64,000 nucleotides of DNA from DASZTV01 sp035548055 (GCA_035548055.1 DASZTL010000048.1:62001-126000); one strand, 5' to 3'. Numbered from the stretch's first letter, positions 36,044 through 45,659 are shown. The notes: generated from the sequence alone by a model not told the origin. Program-made: numbers and translations.

Positions 36044-37069
36044 TCAGCCGAAGAAGACCTCGACTTCCTCGTAGCGCTCGAGGGTGACCGTCTTCAGCTC
36101 GCGAGTCGCATCAGCGAGTGACACCCGCACGATGTCGGTGCCCCGCAACGCCACCATCACCCCTGACTCACCATCGTGCACGGCATCGATCGCGTGCAGC
36201 CCGAAGCGGGTCGCGAGCACCCGGTCGTACGCCGTTGGCGTCCCGCCTCGCTGGACGTGCCCGAGCACGGTGGCCCGCGCCTCCTTGCCGGTGCGTGCCG
36301 CGATCTCCTGTTCGAGCACCGCGCCGATCCCGCCGAGCCGCGCGTGCCCGAACGCGTCAACGCCTTGGTCCTGCAGCGCCATCGTCCCCGCCGCCGGCAC
36401 TGCGCCCTCCGCCACGACGACTATCGGCGCGTAATGAGACGCGAAGCGATGGTCGATGTAGGCGCAGACCTGGTCGATGTCGAACGGCCGCTCCGGGATC
36501 AGGATCACGTTGGCCCCGCCGGCCAACCCGGAGTGCAGGGCGATCCAGCCGGCGTGGCGGCCCATCACCTCGACGATCAGGACTCGGTGGTGTGACTCCG
36601 CCGTCGTGTGGAGTCGGTCGATCGCGTCCACGGCGATCTGCACGGCCGTGTCGAAGCCGAACGTGTAGTCGGTGGCGCCCAGATCGTTGTCGATGGTCTT
36701 CGGTACGCCGACCACCGTCAGGCCCTCCCCCGCGAGTGCAGTGGCGACACCGAGGGTGTCCTCACCGCCGATCGCGATGAGCGCGTCGACCTGCTCCGCC
36801 GCGAGGTTGGCGCGGATCTTGTCGATGCCGCCGTCGACCTTCAGGGGGTTGGTCCGCGACGAGCCGAGGACCGTCCCGCCGCGCGGCAGGATGCCGCGGG
36901 TCGTCTCGACGGTCAACGGCATCGTGACGCCCTCCAGCGGACCCTTCCAGCCGTCTCTGAACCCGACGAAGTCGTGCCCATAGACCTGCACCCCCTTGCG
37001 AACGACGGCGCGGATCACCGCGTTCAGACCAGGGCAGTCACCGCCACCTGTCAGCACACCGATCCTCAT
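36044..37069 (-). CDS. pfkA: 6-phosphofructokinase
   Basis: PfkA phosphorylates fructose 6-phosphate. The 341-residue product has MRIGVLTGGGDCPGLNAVIR, GGEDTLGVA, PKTIDNDLGATDYTFGFDTA (catalytic Asp), EVMGRHAGWIAL and QRGGTPTAYDRVLATRFG. GGED and PKTIDND carry the Asp and Lys that in many enzymes go with pyrophosphate use, yet some actinobacterial ATP enzymes share them, so the phosphate donor is open. ATG at 37069 is 12 nt from the divergent glpK start. Confidence 0.93.
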   Translation of the reverse strand: MRIGVLTGGGDCPGLNAVIRAVVRKGVQVYGHDFVGFRDGWKGPLEGVTMPLTVETTRGILPRGGTVLGSSRTNPLKVDGGIDKIRANLAAEQVDALIAIGGEDTLGVATALAGEGLTVVGVPKTIDNDLGATDYTFGFDTAVQIAVDAIDRLHTTAESHHRVLIVEVMGRHAGWIALHSGLAGGANVILIPERPFDIDQVCAYIDHRFASHYAPIVVVAEGAVPAAGTMALQDQGVDAFGHARLGGIGAVLEQEIAARTGKEARATVLGHVQRGGTPTAYDRVLATRFGLHAIDAVHDGESGVMVALRGTDIVRVSLADATRELKTVTLERYEEVEVFFG

Positions 37070-37081
37070 GAATCGCACCCT

Positions 37082-38557
37082 ATGCTCCGGCAAGTGAGCG
37101 TTCTCGCGATCGACGCCGGCACGACCGGCGTCACCGCACTCGTCATCGCCGATGACGGCCGGATCGCCTCCCGCGGCTATCAGGAGTTTCCCCAGCACTT
37201 CCCCGAACCCGGTTGGGTGGAGCACGAGCCGGAGGAGATCTGGCAGGCGACCCTCGCCGCGTGCCGTTCCGCGCTGGCGGCGGCACCCGGCCTCCCGTCG
37301 ACGATCGGCATCACCAACCAGCGCGAGACCGCGGTGCTGTGGGACCGCCGTACCTTGGCCGCCCCGCGCCGCGCGATCGTGTGGCAGGACCGCCGCACGT
37401 CGATGCTGTGCGAGCACCTGCGCGAAGCCGGTCACGAGCCGCGAGTTGCGCAGCTCACCGGCTTGCGGCTCGATCCCTACTTCACGGGGACGAAGCTCGC
37501 ATGGCTGGCCGACAGCGACCCGGCGTGGGCGGGCGTCGTATCGGGTGACATCGTCATCGGCACCGTCGACTCCTACCTCGTGGCACGTCTCACTGCCGGC
37601 AACACGCATGTGACCGACCCGAGCAACGCCAGCCGGACGCTGCTCTACGACATCACGAACGGATGCTGGAGCGACGAGCTCTGCGAGCTGCTCAACGTGC
37701 CGACGTCGGCGCTACCCGAGGTCCGGCCGTCGAGCGGGGACTTCGGCCGCACCGACCCGGCTGCGTTTCTCGGTGTGGATCTGCCGATCACCGGCATCGC
37801 CGGCGATCAGCAGGCGGCACTGTTCGGCCAGACCTGCTTCGACGACGGCGAGAGCAAGTGCACGTACGGCACCGGCTCGTTCATCCTGGTGAACACCGGC
37901 TCGACGCCGGTGCGGTCCGACGCGGGACTGCTCACGACTGTTGCCTGGGACATCGGTGACGGCCTCGTCTATGCCCTCGAAGGCGCGATCTTCGTCACCG
38001 GCGCCGCCGTGCAGTGGCTGCGCGACGGGCTGGGCATCATCAGCTCCGCGGCGGAGACGGAGGCCGTCGCGCGCACCGTGCCCGACGCGGGCGGTGTCGT
38101 GTTCGTGCCCGCACTCACCGGCCTCGGGGCTCCGCACTGGGATCCGGAGGCCCGTGGCACGATCACCGGAATCACCCGGGGTACGACGCGCGCGCACCTG
38201 GTCCGCGCAACCCTGGATGCGATCGCCTTCGAGGTGCGCGACGTCGTCGACGTGATGGTGCGCGACGCGGGAGTGTCGCTGACCGAGCTGTCGGTCGACG
38301 GCGGCGCCGCGGCCAACGACCTGCTGTGCGAGCTGCAAGCGGCCGAGCTCCAAGTGCCGGTACGCCGGCCGCAGGTCGCCGAGACGACGGCACTCGGCGC
38401 GGCGTTCCTCGCCGGACTGGCGACCGGCGTGTGGTCCTCGCTCGACGAGCTACGCGCAACCTGGCGGCTCGACAAGCGCTTCCTACCCGCTCAGCGGGAC
38501 GACAGCAACTACGAACGCTGGCAAGCGGCGGTCCAGCGCACAGTCAGCCCGAAATAG
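37082..38557 (+). CDS. glpK: Glycerol kinase (FGGY family)
   Basis: GlpK phosphorylates glycerol to glycerol 3-phosphate. The product has VLAIDAGTTG, TNQRETAVLWDRRT, IVWQDRRT, LDPYFTGTKLAW and GIAGDQQAALFGQ, matching the Arg-Glu, Trp, Tyr/Phe and Asp glycerol contacts, plus GTGSFILVNTG. The first motif differs from the usual DQGTTSSR. ATG at 37082 gives 491 residues; GTG at 37094 (487 residues) gives a more canonical N-terminus and is an equal candidate. The product could feed PlsC, encoded next. Confidence 0.9.
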   Translation: MLRQVSVLAIDAGTTGVTALVIADDGRIASRGYQEFPQHFPEPGWVEHEPEEIWQATLAACRSALAAAPGLPSTIGITNQRETAVLWDRRTLAAPRRAIVWQDRRTSMLCEHLREAGHEPRVAQLTGLRLDPYFTGTKLAWLADSDPAWAGVVSGDIVIGTVDSYLVARLTAGNTHVTDPSNASRTLLYDITNGCWSDELCELLNVPTSALPEVRPSSGDFGRTDPAAFLGVDLPITGIAGDQQAALFGQTCFDDGESKCTYGTGSFILVNTGSTPVRSDAGLLTTVAWDIGDGLVYALEGAIFVTGAAVQWLRDGLGIISSAAETEAVARTVPDAGGVVFVPALTGLGAPHWDPEARGTITGITRGTTRAHLVRATLDAIAFEVRDVVDVMVRDAGVSLTELSVDGGAAANDLLCELQAAELQVPVRRPQVAETTALGAAFLAGLATGVWSSLDELRATWRLDKRFLPAQRDDSNYERWQAAVQRTVSPK

Positions 38558-38560
38558 GGG

Positions 38561-39310
38561 CTAGGACGCCTTGCGGGTCAGCGCGTAGTCCGGCGCGTCG
38601 GAAACCAGCGCCTCGTGCGCAGCAGCGCGAGCGTCAGCGATCTCCTCCTTCGCCTTTGCCGCGTAGGTGTCGACGTACTCCTGACCCGAGAGCTGCATCA
38701 GCTCGTACATGATCTCGTCGGTGATCGAACGCAGGACGAACCGGTCGTCCTGCATTCCGGCGTAGCGGGAGAAGTCGAGCGGCTTGCCGATCTTGATGCC
38801 GACTCGCATGATCCGCGGCACCACCTGACCGGGTGGCTGGATGTCGAAGGTGTTGATCATCGCGACCGGGATCACCGGGACGCCGGCCTCGAGCGCCATG
38901 CGAGCGATGCCGGTCTTGCCGCGGTAGAGCCGGCCGTCCGGCGAGCGGGTGCCCTCGGGATAGATCCCGAGCAGCTCGCCTCGATTGAGGATCTCGACGC
39001 CCTTGTGCAAGGCGGCCTCGCTGGCCCGCCCGCCGCTGCGATCGACCGGGACCTGGTTGATGCCCTTGAAGAACGCGGCGGTGAGCTTGCCCTTGATGCC
39101 CGTGCCGGTGAAGTAGTCGCCCTTCGCGAGGAACGTGACGCGACGCTCGACCTCGAGCGGCAGGAAGAAGGAGTCGGAGAACGACAGGTGGTTGCTCGCC
39201 AGGATCGCGCCGCCGGACTCAGGGATGTTGTCGGCACCCTCGACCCACGGGCGGAACAGCGTCTTGAGGATCGGGCCGAGGAGGACGTGCTTGAGGAGCC
39301 AGTAGAACAA
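38561..39310 (-). CDS. plsC: 1-acyl-glycerol-3-phosphate acyltransferase (PlsC family)
   Basis: The 249-residue membrane acyltransferase carries the catalytic NHLSFSD (H-x4-D) and YPEGTRSPDG motifs, with VPVIPVAMINT typical of PlsC. It makes phosphatidic acid from lysophosphatidic acid in phospholipid synthesis. TTG at 39310 is preceded by GGGAGGAGG, which decides the start over longer frames. It is convergent with glpK and equals Rv2182c in the conserved order. Confidence 0.92.
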   Translation of the reverse strand: MFYWLLKHVLLGPILKTLFRPWVEGADNIPESGGAILASNHLSFSDSFFLPLEVERRVTFLAKGDYFTGTGIKGKLTAAFFKGINQVPVDRSGGRASEAALHKGVEILNRGELLGIYPEGTRSPDGRLYRGKTGIARMALEAGVPVIPVAMINTFDIQPPGQVVPRIMRVGIKIGKPLDFSRYAGMQDDRFVLRSITDEIMYELMQLSGQEYVDTYAAKAKEEIADARAAAHEALVSDAPDYALTRKAS

Positions 39311-39469
39311 CGTCCGCCCCTCCTCCCTGCGCCGTGTCCGGTCCGTCGGCAGGTGGTTTCTGTCCGGGTTTGACCCTAGGCACACCCGATTGGTTACCGC
39401 AACGCCGAAAGTAGACAGCTGATCTTAACGAGCGCTTAAGTTACTCGCCGGTCGTGCGACGATCGATGG

Positions 39470-40240
39470 GTGAGCAACTCCTTCGCGCCAGATGACGCGG
39501 CTGCGTTCAAAGCCGACGGCGGCCGGGTCGGCGCCGTCCTGTGTCATGGCCTCACGGGCATGCCCGGCAGCCTCCGCCCGTGGGGTCAGGCGCTCGCCGA
39601 ACAGGGGCTGACCGTTCGCATCCCACTGCTCCCCGGACACGGCACCCGTTGGCAGGACGCCAACCGGGTGACCTGGCAGGACTGGTACGGCGCGCTCGAG
39701 GCCGCCGTCGACGATGTCCGGTCGCGCTGCGACTCCACCTTCGTCATGGGCCTGTCGATGGGCGGAACCCTCACCCTCCGCCTCGCCGAGCAGCGCAGTG
39801 CCGACCTCGCCGGCATCGTCCTCGTCAACCCGTCGCTGTTCACGACCCGCAAGGACGCCAAGCTGCTCCCGTTGCTTCGCCACGTCGTCCCGTCCCTGCC
39901 GCCGGTCGGGAACGACATCAAGAAGCCTGGAGTGACCGAGCCGGCGTACCCGAAGCTGCCGGTCAAGGCCGCGTACCAGCTTTCCGAGCTGTGGAAGCTT
40001 ACGAACGCCGACCTCGGGAAGATCTCGACCCCGATGCTTGTCCTCACCAGCCGCGACGATCACGTCGTCGAGCCGGCCAACTCCGAGCGGCTCCTGGCCG
40101 GCGCCGGCTCGGCCGAGAAGCAGCAGATCTGGCTCGAGGACAGCTTCCACGTCGCTACGCTCGACAACGACCTGCCGCGGATCATCGACGAGTCGCTCGT
40201 GTTCGTACGAGCCCACTCCGCGGCGGCCACGGCGCCGTGA
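39470..40240 (+). CDS. Alpha/beta-hydrolase (carboxylesterase-like)
   Basis: The 256-residue protein has GAVLCHGLTGMPGS (oxyanion-hole region), the nucleophile elbow GLSMGG, the acid in TSRDDHVV and the His in EDSFHVATLD, the layout of Est30-like carboxylesterases and monoacylglycerol lipases. Substrate is unknown. GTG at 39470 starts the frame; it overlaps the next gene by 4 nt (GTGA). Confidence 0.9.
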   Translation: MSNSFAPDDAAAFKADGGRVGAVLCHGLTGMPGSLRPWGQALAEQGLTVRIPLLPGHGTRWQDANRVTWQDWYGALEAAVDDVRSRCDSTFVMGLSMGGTLTLRLAEQRSADLAGIVLVNPSLFTTRKDAKLLPLLRHVVPSLPPVGNDIKKPGVTEPAYPKLPVKAAYQLSELWKLTNADLGKISTPMLVLTSRDDHVVEPANSERLLAGAGSAEKQQIWLEDSFHVATLDNDLPRIIDESLVFVRAHSAAATAP

Positions 40241-40968
40241 GCGAGTTCGGCTCGGGCCCCAGTGCCGGGTCTCGCGACAACGGCCTTCGCTGCGGCGGCT
40301 ACGTCTCCGTCGGGGATCTGGACCCACGGGTCGCCGACGCGATGCTCGACACGCTCCGTGCCGAGGGAATCGCCGCCTACGCCGTCCCGACACCCGCGGC
40401 GAAGGGGCCGGCGATGGAGCTGCAGCTACCGTCGCGCATGACGGACCGGCTGTACGTCGACGCCACCCGGTCCGAGCGGGCCGGCGAGCTCGTGGAGCTC
40501 GAGAAGGCAGACGCCGAACCGGCGCCACCGTCGGCACCCTCCCTGGGGTCGGACGTCGACATCGATGCCGCCTGGCAGCAGCTGCTCACATCGCTGAAGA
40601 CCCCGACATCGTCAGCGACCTGGCCGAACCGCGAGAACGTGTCGGACAGCAGTCGGCCGGCCCACCTGGACGACATGCCGCTGGACGGCCCCGAGTTCGA
40701 CCTGCTCAGCAACGCCGATCAGGTGAACCTCGAGGAGGAGCACTTCGTCCCGCCGCTCGCACCGCCGCTGCCGAAGTTGCGCCGGGCCACCATCGGCGCG
40801 CTCGCGGCGATCGCGCTCGGCGTCGTCCTGCTCGTGACGAACTTCGGCGGCGGTGACTTCGACTGGCCCGCCATCTTTGCCATCATCGGCGGTGGAGTCG
40901 CGCTCGTGTGGAACGTCAAGAGCGGCCCACCGAGCGACTCCGGATGGGACGACGGCGCGGTCGTCTGA
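40237..40968 (+). CDS. Conserved actinobacterial membrane protein, function unknown
   Basis: The 243-residue product has a soluble N-terminal part (VADAMLDTLRAEGIAAYAVPTPAAKG), an acidic middle, and two C-terminal membrane helices (about residues 180-220). GTG at 40237 is coupled to the esterase stop. I do not recognise a family function. The longer frame beginning at 39541 runs inside the esterase and is not real. Confidence 0.75.
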   Translation: MSEFGSGPSAGSRDNGLRCGGYVSVGDLDPRVADAMLDTLRAEGIAAYAVPTPAAKGPAMELQLPSRMTDRLYVDATRSERAGELVELEKADAEPAPPSAPSLGSDVDIDAAWQQLLTSLKTPTSSATWPNRENVSDSSRPAHLDDMPLDGPEFDLLSNADQVNLEEEHFVPPLAPPLPKLRRATIGALAAIALGVVLLVTNFGGGDFDWPAIFAIIGGGVALVWNVKSGPPSDSGWDDGAVV

Positions 40969-40990
40969 CGGCGGTACGTAGGGTGAGGTC

Positions 40991-42238
40991 GTGCTGGTCA
41001 GCGAGACCGTCGAGATCACCGGGCATCTGATGGACTCCGGCGTGCTCGCCCGAGTCCTCGACGACGTGCTCGACTACGGGGGCGACTACACCGTCGACCG
41101 CATCGACTTGGGCAAGGCACACGAGGACGAGTCGCATGCCGTGATCGTCGTCGGCGCCGACAGCACCGAGCAGCTCGAACGAATCCTGATGCGGCTGCAG
41201 GTCCACGGCGTCAACCAGGTCGACCCCGGAGAGGCCGTCTGCCTGCCGGCGCCCGCCGACGGTGTCTTCCCCGACGGCTTCTACTCAACGACGAACCTCG
41301 AGACCGTCGTACGACTTGACGGACAGTGGGTACCCGTCGAACAGCCCGAGATGGACTGTGGGCTGCTCGTGCACGGCGGCAGGGTGCGGACCGTTCCGGT
41401 GAGTGACGTGAAGGCCGGCGACGACATCGTGTGTGGCGCCGGCGGAGTCAAGGTGGTGCTCCCGGCTCGCGAGCACCGCGCGGTCGAGAACAACCCGATC
41501 GAAGGCAGCTTCGAGTTCATGAGCTCGACCGTGTCGAGTGAGAAGCCGCAAGCGCTGCTGGTGCGACAGATCGCGGCTCGCATGCGCGAGGTGAAGAACG
41601 ACGGCGGGCGCATCCTCTGGGTCGCCGGGCCCGCTGTCGTACACACCGGTGCCGCAATGCCGATGGTTGCGCTCGTCGAACAAGGCTGGGTCGACGTGCT
41701 GTTCAGTGGCAACGCGCTCGCGACGCACGACATCGAGTCGTCAATGTTCGGTACGTCGCTCGGTATCGACCTCACTGCTGGCATCGGCGTCGCACACGGC
41801 CACGAACACCACATCCGCGCGATCAACACGATCCGTGCCGCTGGCTCGATCAAGCAGGCCGTCGACGCCGGCATTCTCACGAGCGGCGTGATGCACGCGA
41901 TGGTGCAGGCGGGCCGGCCCTTCGTGCTCGTCGGGTCAGTCCGCGACGACGGACCGCTCCCGGAGGTCTATACCGACGTGATCGAAGGGCAACGGGCGAT
42001 GCGCGCGCAACTGCCCGGCGTCGGCTTCGCGATCATGGTCGCCACGATGCTGCACTCGATCGCGACCGGAAACCTGCTTCCCGCGTCGGTGCCGCTGGTC
42101 GCCGTCGACATCAACCCGGCGACCGTGACGAAGCTGGCCGACCGCGGCAGCGCGCAGGCTGTCGGCATCGTCACCGACATCGGCTTGTTCCTCGAGCAGC
42201 TCGCACTCGAGCTGGTGCCCGGCTACCACCGGGCGTAG
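40991..42238 (+). CDS. TIGR00300 / ornithine-cyclodeaminase-like protein (LOR/SDH region)
   Basis: The 415-residue product matches the TIGR00300 family: an N-terminal LOR/SDH conserved region (ETVEITGHLMDSGVL ... HAVIVVGADS) and a C-terminal nucleotide-binding part (FSGNALATHDIESSMFGTSLG, SGVMHAMVQAGRPFVLVGSVRDDGPLPEV). Archaeal and cyanobacterial members act as ornithine cyclodeaminase, making proline from ornithine. GTG at 40991 is 22 nt after the membrane-protein gene. The reaction in this organism is inferred from family alone. Confidence 0.8.
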   Translation: MLVSETVEITGHLMDSGVLARVLDDVLDYGGDYTVDRIDLGKAHEDESHAVIVVGADSTEQLERILMRLQVHGVNQVDPGEAVCLPAPADGVFPDGFYSTTNLETVVRLDGQWVPVEQPEMDCGLLVHGGRVRTVPVSDVKAGDDIVCGAGGVKVVLPAREHRAVENNPIEGSFEFMSSTVSSEKPQALLVRQIAARMREVKNDGGRILWVAGPAVVHTGAAMPMVALVEQGWVDVLFSGNALATHDIESSMFGTSLGIDLTAGIGVAHGHEHHIRAINTIRAAGSIKQAVDAGILTSGVMHAMVQAGRPFVLVGSVRDDGPLPEVYTDVIEGQRAMRAQLPGVGFAIMVATMLHSIATGNLLPASVPLVAVDINPATVTKLADRGSAQAVGIVTDIGLFLEQLALELVPGYHRA

Positions 42239-42298
42239 CCCGCTGCTGGCCGGGTCGGGCGGATCGGCACCGAGGCCGCGACGGCACCTTGGACGGGC

Positions 42299-42667
42299 TC
42301 AGCCGCCTTGTCGGCTGCCGTCCCACCACGAACGCAACGACAGCAGCCGGTCGCCCTCGGGCGTGGCGGCGTAGATGTTGACGACATCCATGTCGAGCGC
42401 GAAGCCGGCCGCAACGATCGCGAACCGAATGACGACGGCGACCTCGCTGCCGCACAGGTAAGAGCGCTCGATCTCGTACTCGAACGACTCAACGGTCGAG
42501 ATCGTCGAGTCATAGAACGCGGTGATCGCGGCTATGCCTTCGTGGCGTCCACCGCCGACCGGGTCCTCGACGAATGCATCCGGCGCGAACAGCGCGAGCC
42601 AACCAGCTCGGTCGCGCTCTTTGGTGAGGCGCAACGAGGTCTCTGCAAGGTCCTTGGCCGTCGTCAT
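42299..42667 (-). CDS. SnoaL-like / NTF2-fold protein
   Basis: This 122-residue protein has the NTF2-like pattern FAPDAFVEDPVGGGRHEGIAAITAFYD with a C-terminal sheet, typical of the SnoaL-like family used as isomerases, hydrolases or dimer modules. Function is unknown. ATG at 42667 lies 4 nt after the EEP-like gene, making it the last gene of a leftward operon. Confidence 0.82.
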   Translation of the reverse strand: MTTAKDLAETSLRLTKERDRAGWLALFAPDAFVEDPVGGGRHEGIAAITAFYDSTISTVESFEYEIERSYLCGSEVAVVIRFAIVAAGFALDMDVVNIYAATPEGDRLLSLRSWWDGSRQGG

Positions 42668-42671
42668 GCCG

Positions 42672-43193
42672 CTAGTTAACTTCCAATCGCCCCACGACGG
42701 CGAAGGTGGCTTCGCGTTCGGTGCCGCCGGGCAGCTCGACGGGGTCGCACGACACCACGGTCAACGAGGGCGAGATGCCGATCGATGCCGTGCCGGCGAC
42801 GACGACGTGCGGTGCGTCCCTGTCAGGGACGTCAGGGGCCCCACCACGAGCCGCGACCACCACCCGCCACTTCGCGCCGCGAAGCTCGATCGTGACGATG
42901 CCCACGGCCGGACTCGTGCCCGCCGACGACGACGACATCGTGAACGTGCTGTCGCGGACATCCACCCGCAGCGAGGTCACGACAAACATCCCGCCAGGGC
43001 GATCCGTGGTGGCCACCACCATTCCGAGCTGGCGTGCCAGCTTCGCGCGCTTGGAGCGCCAGCGCAGGTACCGCGGCGCCTCGAAGATCGCTACGACGTC
43101 GACGTCGCGAGCAGCGACGGCTGCCCGGGCGGCATCCGGATCCCGGTCGATCGCTCGCGCATCGATCGACATCACCCTGAGCTGGTTCGTCAC
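42672..43193 (-). CDS. Short endonuclease/exonuclease/phosphatase-fold-like protein, probably degenerate
   Basis: The 173-residue product starts TNQLRVMSIDARAIDRDPDAA and VVAIFEAPRYLRWRSKRAKLARQLG, resembling the N-terminal strand-helix part of the EEP nuclease superfamily. The usual Asn, His-x-x and terminal SDH motifs are missing, and it is much shorter than active enzymes. GTG at 43193 overlaps the ROK kinase stop by 4 nt. Assignment is by N-terminal resemblance only. Confidence 0.55.
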   Translation of the reverse strand: MTNQLRVMSIDARAIDRDPDAARAAVAARDVDVVAIFEAPRYLRWRSKRAKLARQLGMVVATTDRPGGMFVVTSLRVDVRDSTFTMSSSSAGTSPAVGIVTIELRGAKWRVVVAARGGAPDVPDRDAPHVVVAGTASIGISPSLTVVSCDPVELPGGTEREATFAVVGRLEVN

Positions 43194-44140
43194 AGCAGCT
43201 GCCTCGCCAGATCAGCGGCGCCGATCAGCCCGGCGTCCGCACCTAGTCGCGCCGACACGACGTCGGCGATCGGTCGATAGCCGCGCCCGGACACCACGGC
43301 CGCGTAGGTCTCGCGCGCCGGGCGCAGCAGGAGCTCCCCCGCTTCGGCCACGCCGCCCCCGATCACGAACCGGCCCGGATCGAGAATCGCCGTCAGGTCG
43401 GCCATCCCCTGGCCGAGCCAACGTCCGATCTCCTCGAAACAGTCGATCGCGGCGGGGTCGCCGGCCTGTGCCGCGAGGGTGACGGTCGGCCCGACGATCG
43501 CCTCCGGGTCACCGCCTGCGAGCTCGAGTAACCGCGCGGCGTCTGCCGGCCGCGACCGCGCGACCTCACGGGCCGCGCGCACCAGCGCAGTACCGCTGCA
43601 GTACTGCTCGAAGCAACCGTGATTTCCGCAGCCGCACAGCCTGCCGCCGGGAACGACGCGATAGTGACCCGGCTCGCCACCGATTCCGAAGCGACCGCGC
43701 CGAAGCTCGCCGTCGATGATCAGACCTGCCCCGACGCCGGTGCCGATGGTCAGCACTACGGTGTCGGGCTCGCGCTCCCCCGCACCGAACCGGTGCTCGG
43801 CCCAGGCGGCTGCGTTCGCGTCGTTCTCGATGTCGACCGGCAGGTCGACCAGGCGTGACAGGTCAGCTTGCAACGGTGCGTTACGCCAGGCGAGATTCGG
43901 TGCGAACAGCACGGTCGTACGCGCGGCATCAACCCACCCGGCGGCACCGACCCCGACCGCGGCAACGTCATGACCGTCCCGCAGCTCGGTCACGACCTCG
44001 GCAACCACCTCCATGAGGCGCGCCGGGTCCTGGCTCGGAGTGGGGCGACGCGAGGTCGCCAACAGCCGCCCGTCATGGTCGACGACACCGGCGGCCACCT
44101 TCGTCCCCCCGATGTCGATCCCGATGGCTAGTTCGCTCAC
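43190..44140 (-). CDS. ROK-family glucokinase
   Basis: The 316-residue sugar kinase has the phosphate motif GIDIGGTKVAAGVV, the sugar-binding region ENDANAAAWAEHRFG, and the ROK zinc site GGRLCGCGNHGCFEQYCSG. These features fit bacterial ATP glucokinases. GTG at 44140 overlaps the upstream gene stop as GTGA; the open frame extends upstream only through that gene. It lies in a leftward operon with an ArsA ATPase. Confidence 0.9.
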   Translation of the reverse strand: MSELAIGIDIGGTKVAAGVVDHDGRLLATSRRPTPSQDPARLMEVVAEVVTELRDGHDVAAVGVGAAGWVDAARTTVLFAPNLAWRNAPLQADLSRLVDLPVDIENDANAAAWAEHRFGAGEREPDTVVLTIGTGVGAGLIIDGELRRGRFGIGGEPGHYRVVPGGRLCGCGNHGCFEQYCSGTALVRAAREVARSRPADAARLLELAGGDPEAIVGPTVTLAAQAGDPAAIDCFEEIGRWLGQGMADLTAILDPGRFVIGGGVAEAGELLLRPARETYAAVVSGRGYRPIADVVSARLGADAGLIGAADLARQLL

Positions 44141-44433
44141 TCCAAGTCGATCCGCTGGACGCGCGGCGCGGCACCGCCGTGGTCGTGCCGGTCGACGACG
44201 GTGCGCAGCGCGGCAGCCATGGATGTGGCGGCGTCGACCAGGTGGGCGTAGGTCTCGGGCTGGGTACGGCGGACCATGGCGATCAGCTGACACAGCGGGC
44301 AGACCTGGCAGTCGGTGCCCTCGCCCATCGCCGACAGCGGCCCGTCGCCGACGGCGCCACGCGCCCACTCGCCGATCGCTTCGACAAGTCGCGCCGCCTC
44401 TTCAGCGAGCGGGCCCGGCGACGCCGCGCTCAC
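44137..44433 (-). CDS. Small CxxC protein (Rv2183c-like position), function unknown
   Basis: The 98-residue product is mostly helical and contains CQVCPLCQL, two overlapping Cys pairs that could bind zinc. It lies between ArsA and the ROK kinase, overlapping both by 4 nt. GTG at 44433 is chosen over the 12-nt earlier GTG because it gives the GTGA coupling seen throughout this operon. No function is recognised. Confidence 0.75.
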   Translation of the reverse strand: MSAASPGPLAEEAARLVEAIGEWARGAVGDGPLSAMGEGTDCQVCPLCQLIAMVRRTQPETYAHLVDAATSMAAALRTVVDRHDHGGAAPRVQRIDLE

Positions 44434-45632
44434 GTGTTCCTCCACACCGCAGGGTCGGCGCTGAAGCGGACTCGAAGCGCTCCATCACGCAGCGCGGCGC
44501 CGTCGACCATGCAGCGGCGCAACGCGCTCGGGAGCGCGAGCACTCGGCGGTAGCGGCCGACCGTGACGACGAGGTCGTCGCCCTTGCGGACCAACGCCAC
44601 TTCGTCGCGGTCAGCGTGCGGGAGCCTCATCGACATCACGAACTCGTCACTGCTGACGCGCTCGACATTCAGCGGATCGATGGTCGCGCTGACCTCCAAC
44701 GGATCGGCGCCGTCATCGACCGCGCCGTACGTCGTGGCTGCGAAGCTCCCGAGCGCGTCGAGGCCGAGCGGCTCGGCCGTGGCGTATCCGGCTTCCCACA
44801 CCGGCACGCCGGCGAAGGACGCGCGTACGTCGGCGAGCCGCGCCCGCTGACTGGCGACCCAGCCTCCTCGCCACGTGTCGGCGTCGCCGTCCGGGAAGAC
44901 GCGGTTGGCCACCACGCCGTCGACGCGATATCCGAACAGCGACAGCGAGGTCAGCGTCCGGCGCGCCTCCGCGACAACCATCGACTCCGGCGTGAGCACC
45001 AGGCGCACCGATGTCGTCGCGGGATCGATGAGGAGCTCACGTACTTCGGTGAGTTCGTCGGTCAGCCGCTGCGCGGCAGCGAACACCGAGTCGGGTGGGA
45101 AGGGCAGACCGGCGAGATGCGAGAGCACGGGACGCACGGTGCGCATCACGCGACGGTCGGTCGGGTAGACCCGTCGCATCCACCATCGCAGCGCCTCGGG
45201 CAGCGCGAGCAACCGCAGCGTCTCGCCGGTCGGCGCACAGTCGACGACGATCACATCCCATCGGCCGCTGGCCACCTGCGCCCGCAGCTCCAGCAGCGCG
45301 AGCACCTCCTCCGCGCCGGGAAGCACCGTGAGCTCCTCGGCCTCGAGCGGGTCGATGCCGCCCTGCTCGAGCACCTCACGCAGATAGTCCTGAACCGTGC
45401 GCCAGCTCGCTTCGAACGCCTGTTGCGCGTCGACCTGCTGGCCGTAGAGCCCGTTGTCGATCTCGGTCGGCTCACCGCCGAGCGTCGCACCGAACACGTC
45501 GGCGAGCGAGTGCGCAGGGTCGGTCGACAGGACCAGCGTCTTCCGGCCGCGGGCGGCGGCGAAGGCCGCCGTCGCCGCTGACATGGTGGTCTTGCCGACG
45601 CCGCCCTTTCCGGTGAAGAGCAGGACGCGCAC
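44430..45632 (-). CDS. ArsA/Get3-family ATPase
   Basis: The 400-residue ATPase has the deviant Walker A FTGKGGVGKTT, STDPAHSLADVFG (switch I) and VVDCAPTGETLRLLALPE (switch II), the signature of ArsA/Get3 proteins. A single ATPase domain and no metal-binding Cys cluster argue against a dedicated arsenite pump; actinobacterial members (Rv2184c) have unknown clients. The GTG start is at 45632. It is coupled to the CxxC gene and follows the SRPBCC gene by 27 nt. Confidence 0.92.
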   Translation of the reverse strand: MRVLLFTGKGGVGKTTMSAATAAFAAARGRKTLVLSTDPAHSLADVFGATLGGEPTEIDNGLYGQQVDAQQAFEASWRTVQDYLREVLEQGGIDPLEAEELTVLPGAEEVLALLELRAQVASGRWDVIVVDCAPTGETLRLLALPEALRWWMRRVYPTDRRVMRTVRPVLSHLAGLPFPPDSVFAAAQRLTDELTEVRELLIDPATTSVRLVLTPESMVVAEARRTLTSLSLFGYRVDGVVANRVFPDGDADTWRGGWVASQRARLADVRASFAGVPVWEAGYATAEPLGLDALGSFAATTYGAVDDGADPLEVSATIDPLNVERVSSDEFVMSMRLPHADRDEVALVRKGDDLVVTVGRYRRVLALPSALRRCMVDGAALRDGALRVRFSADPAVWRNT

Positions 45633-45659
45633 CCGGCAAATCTACGTGGCGGGCGCGGA

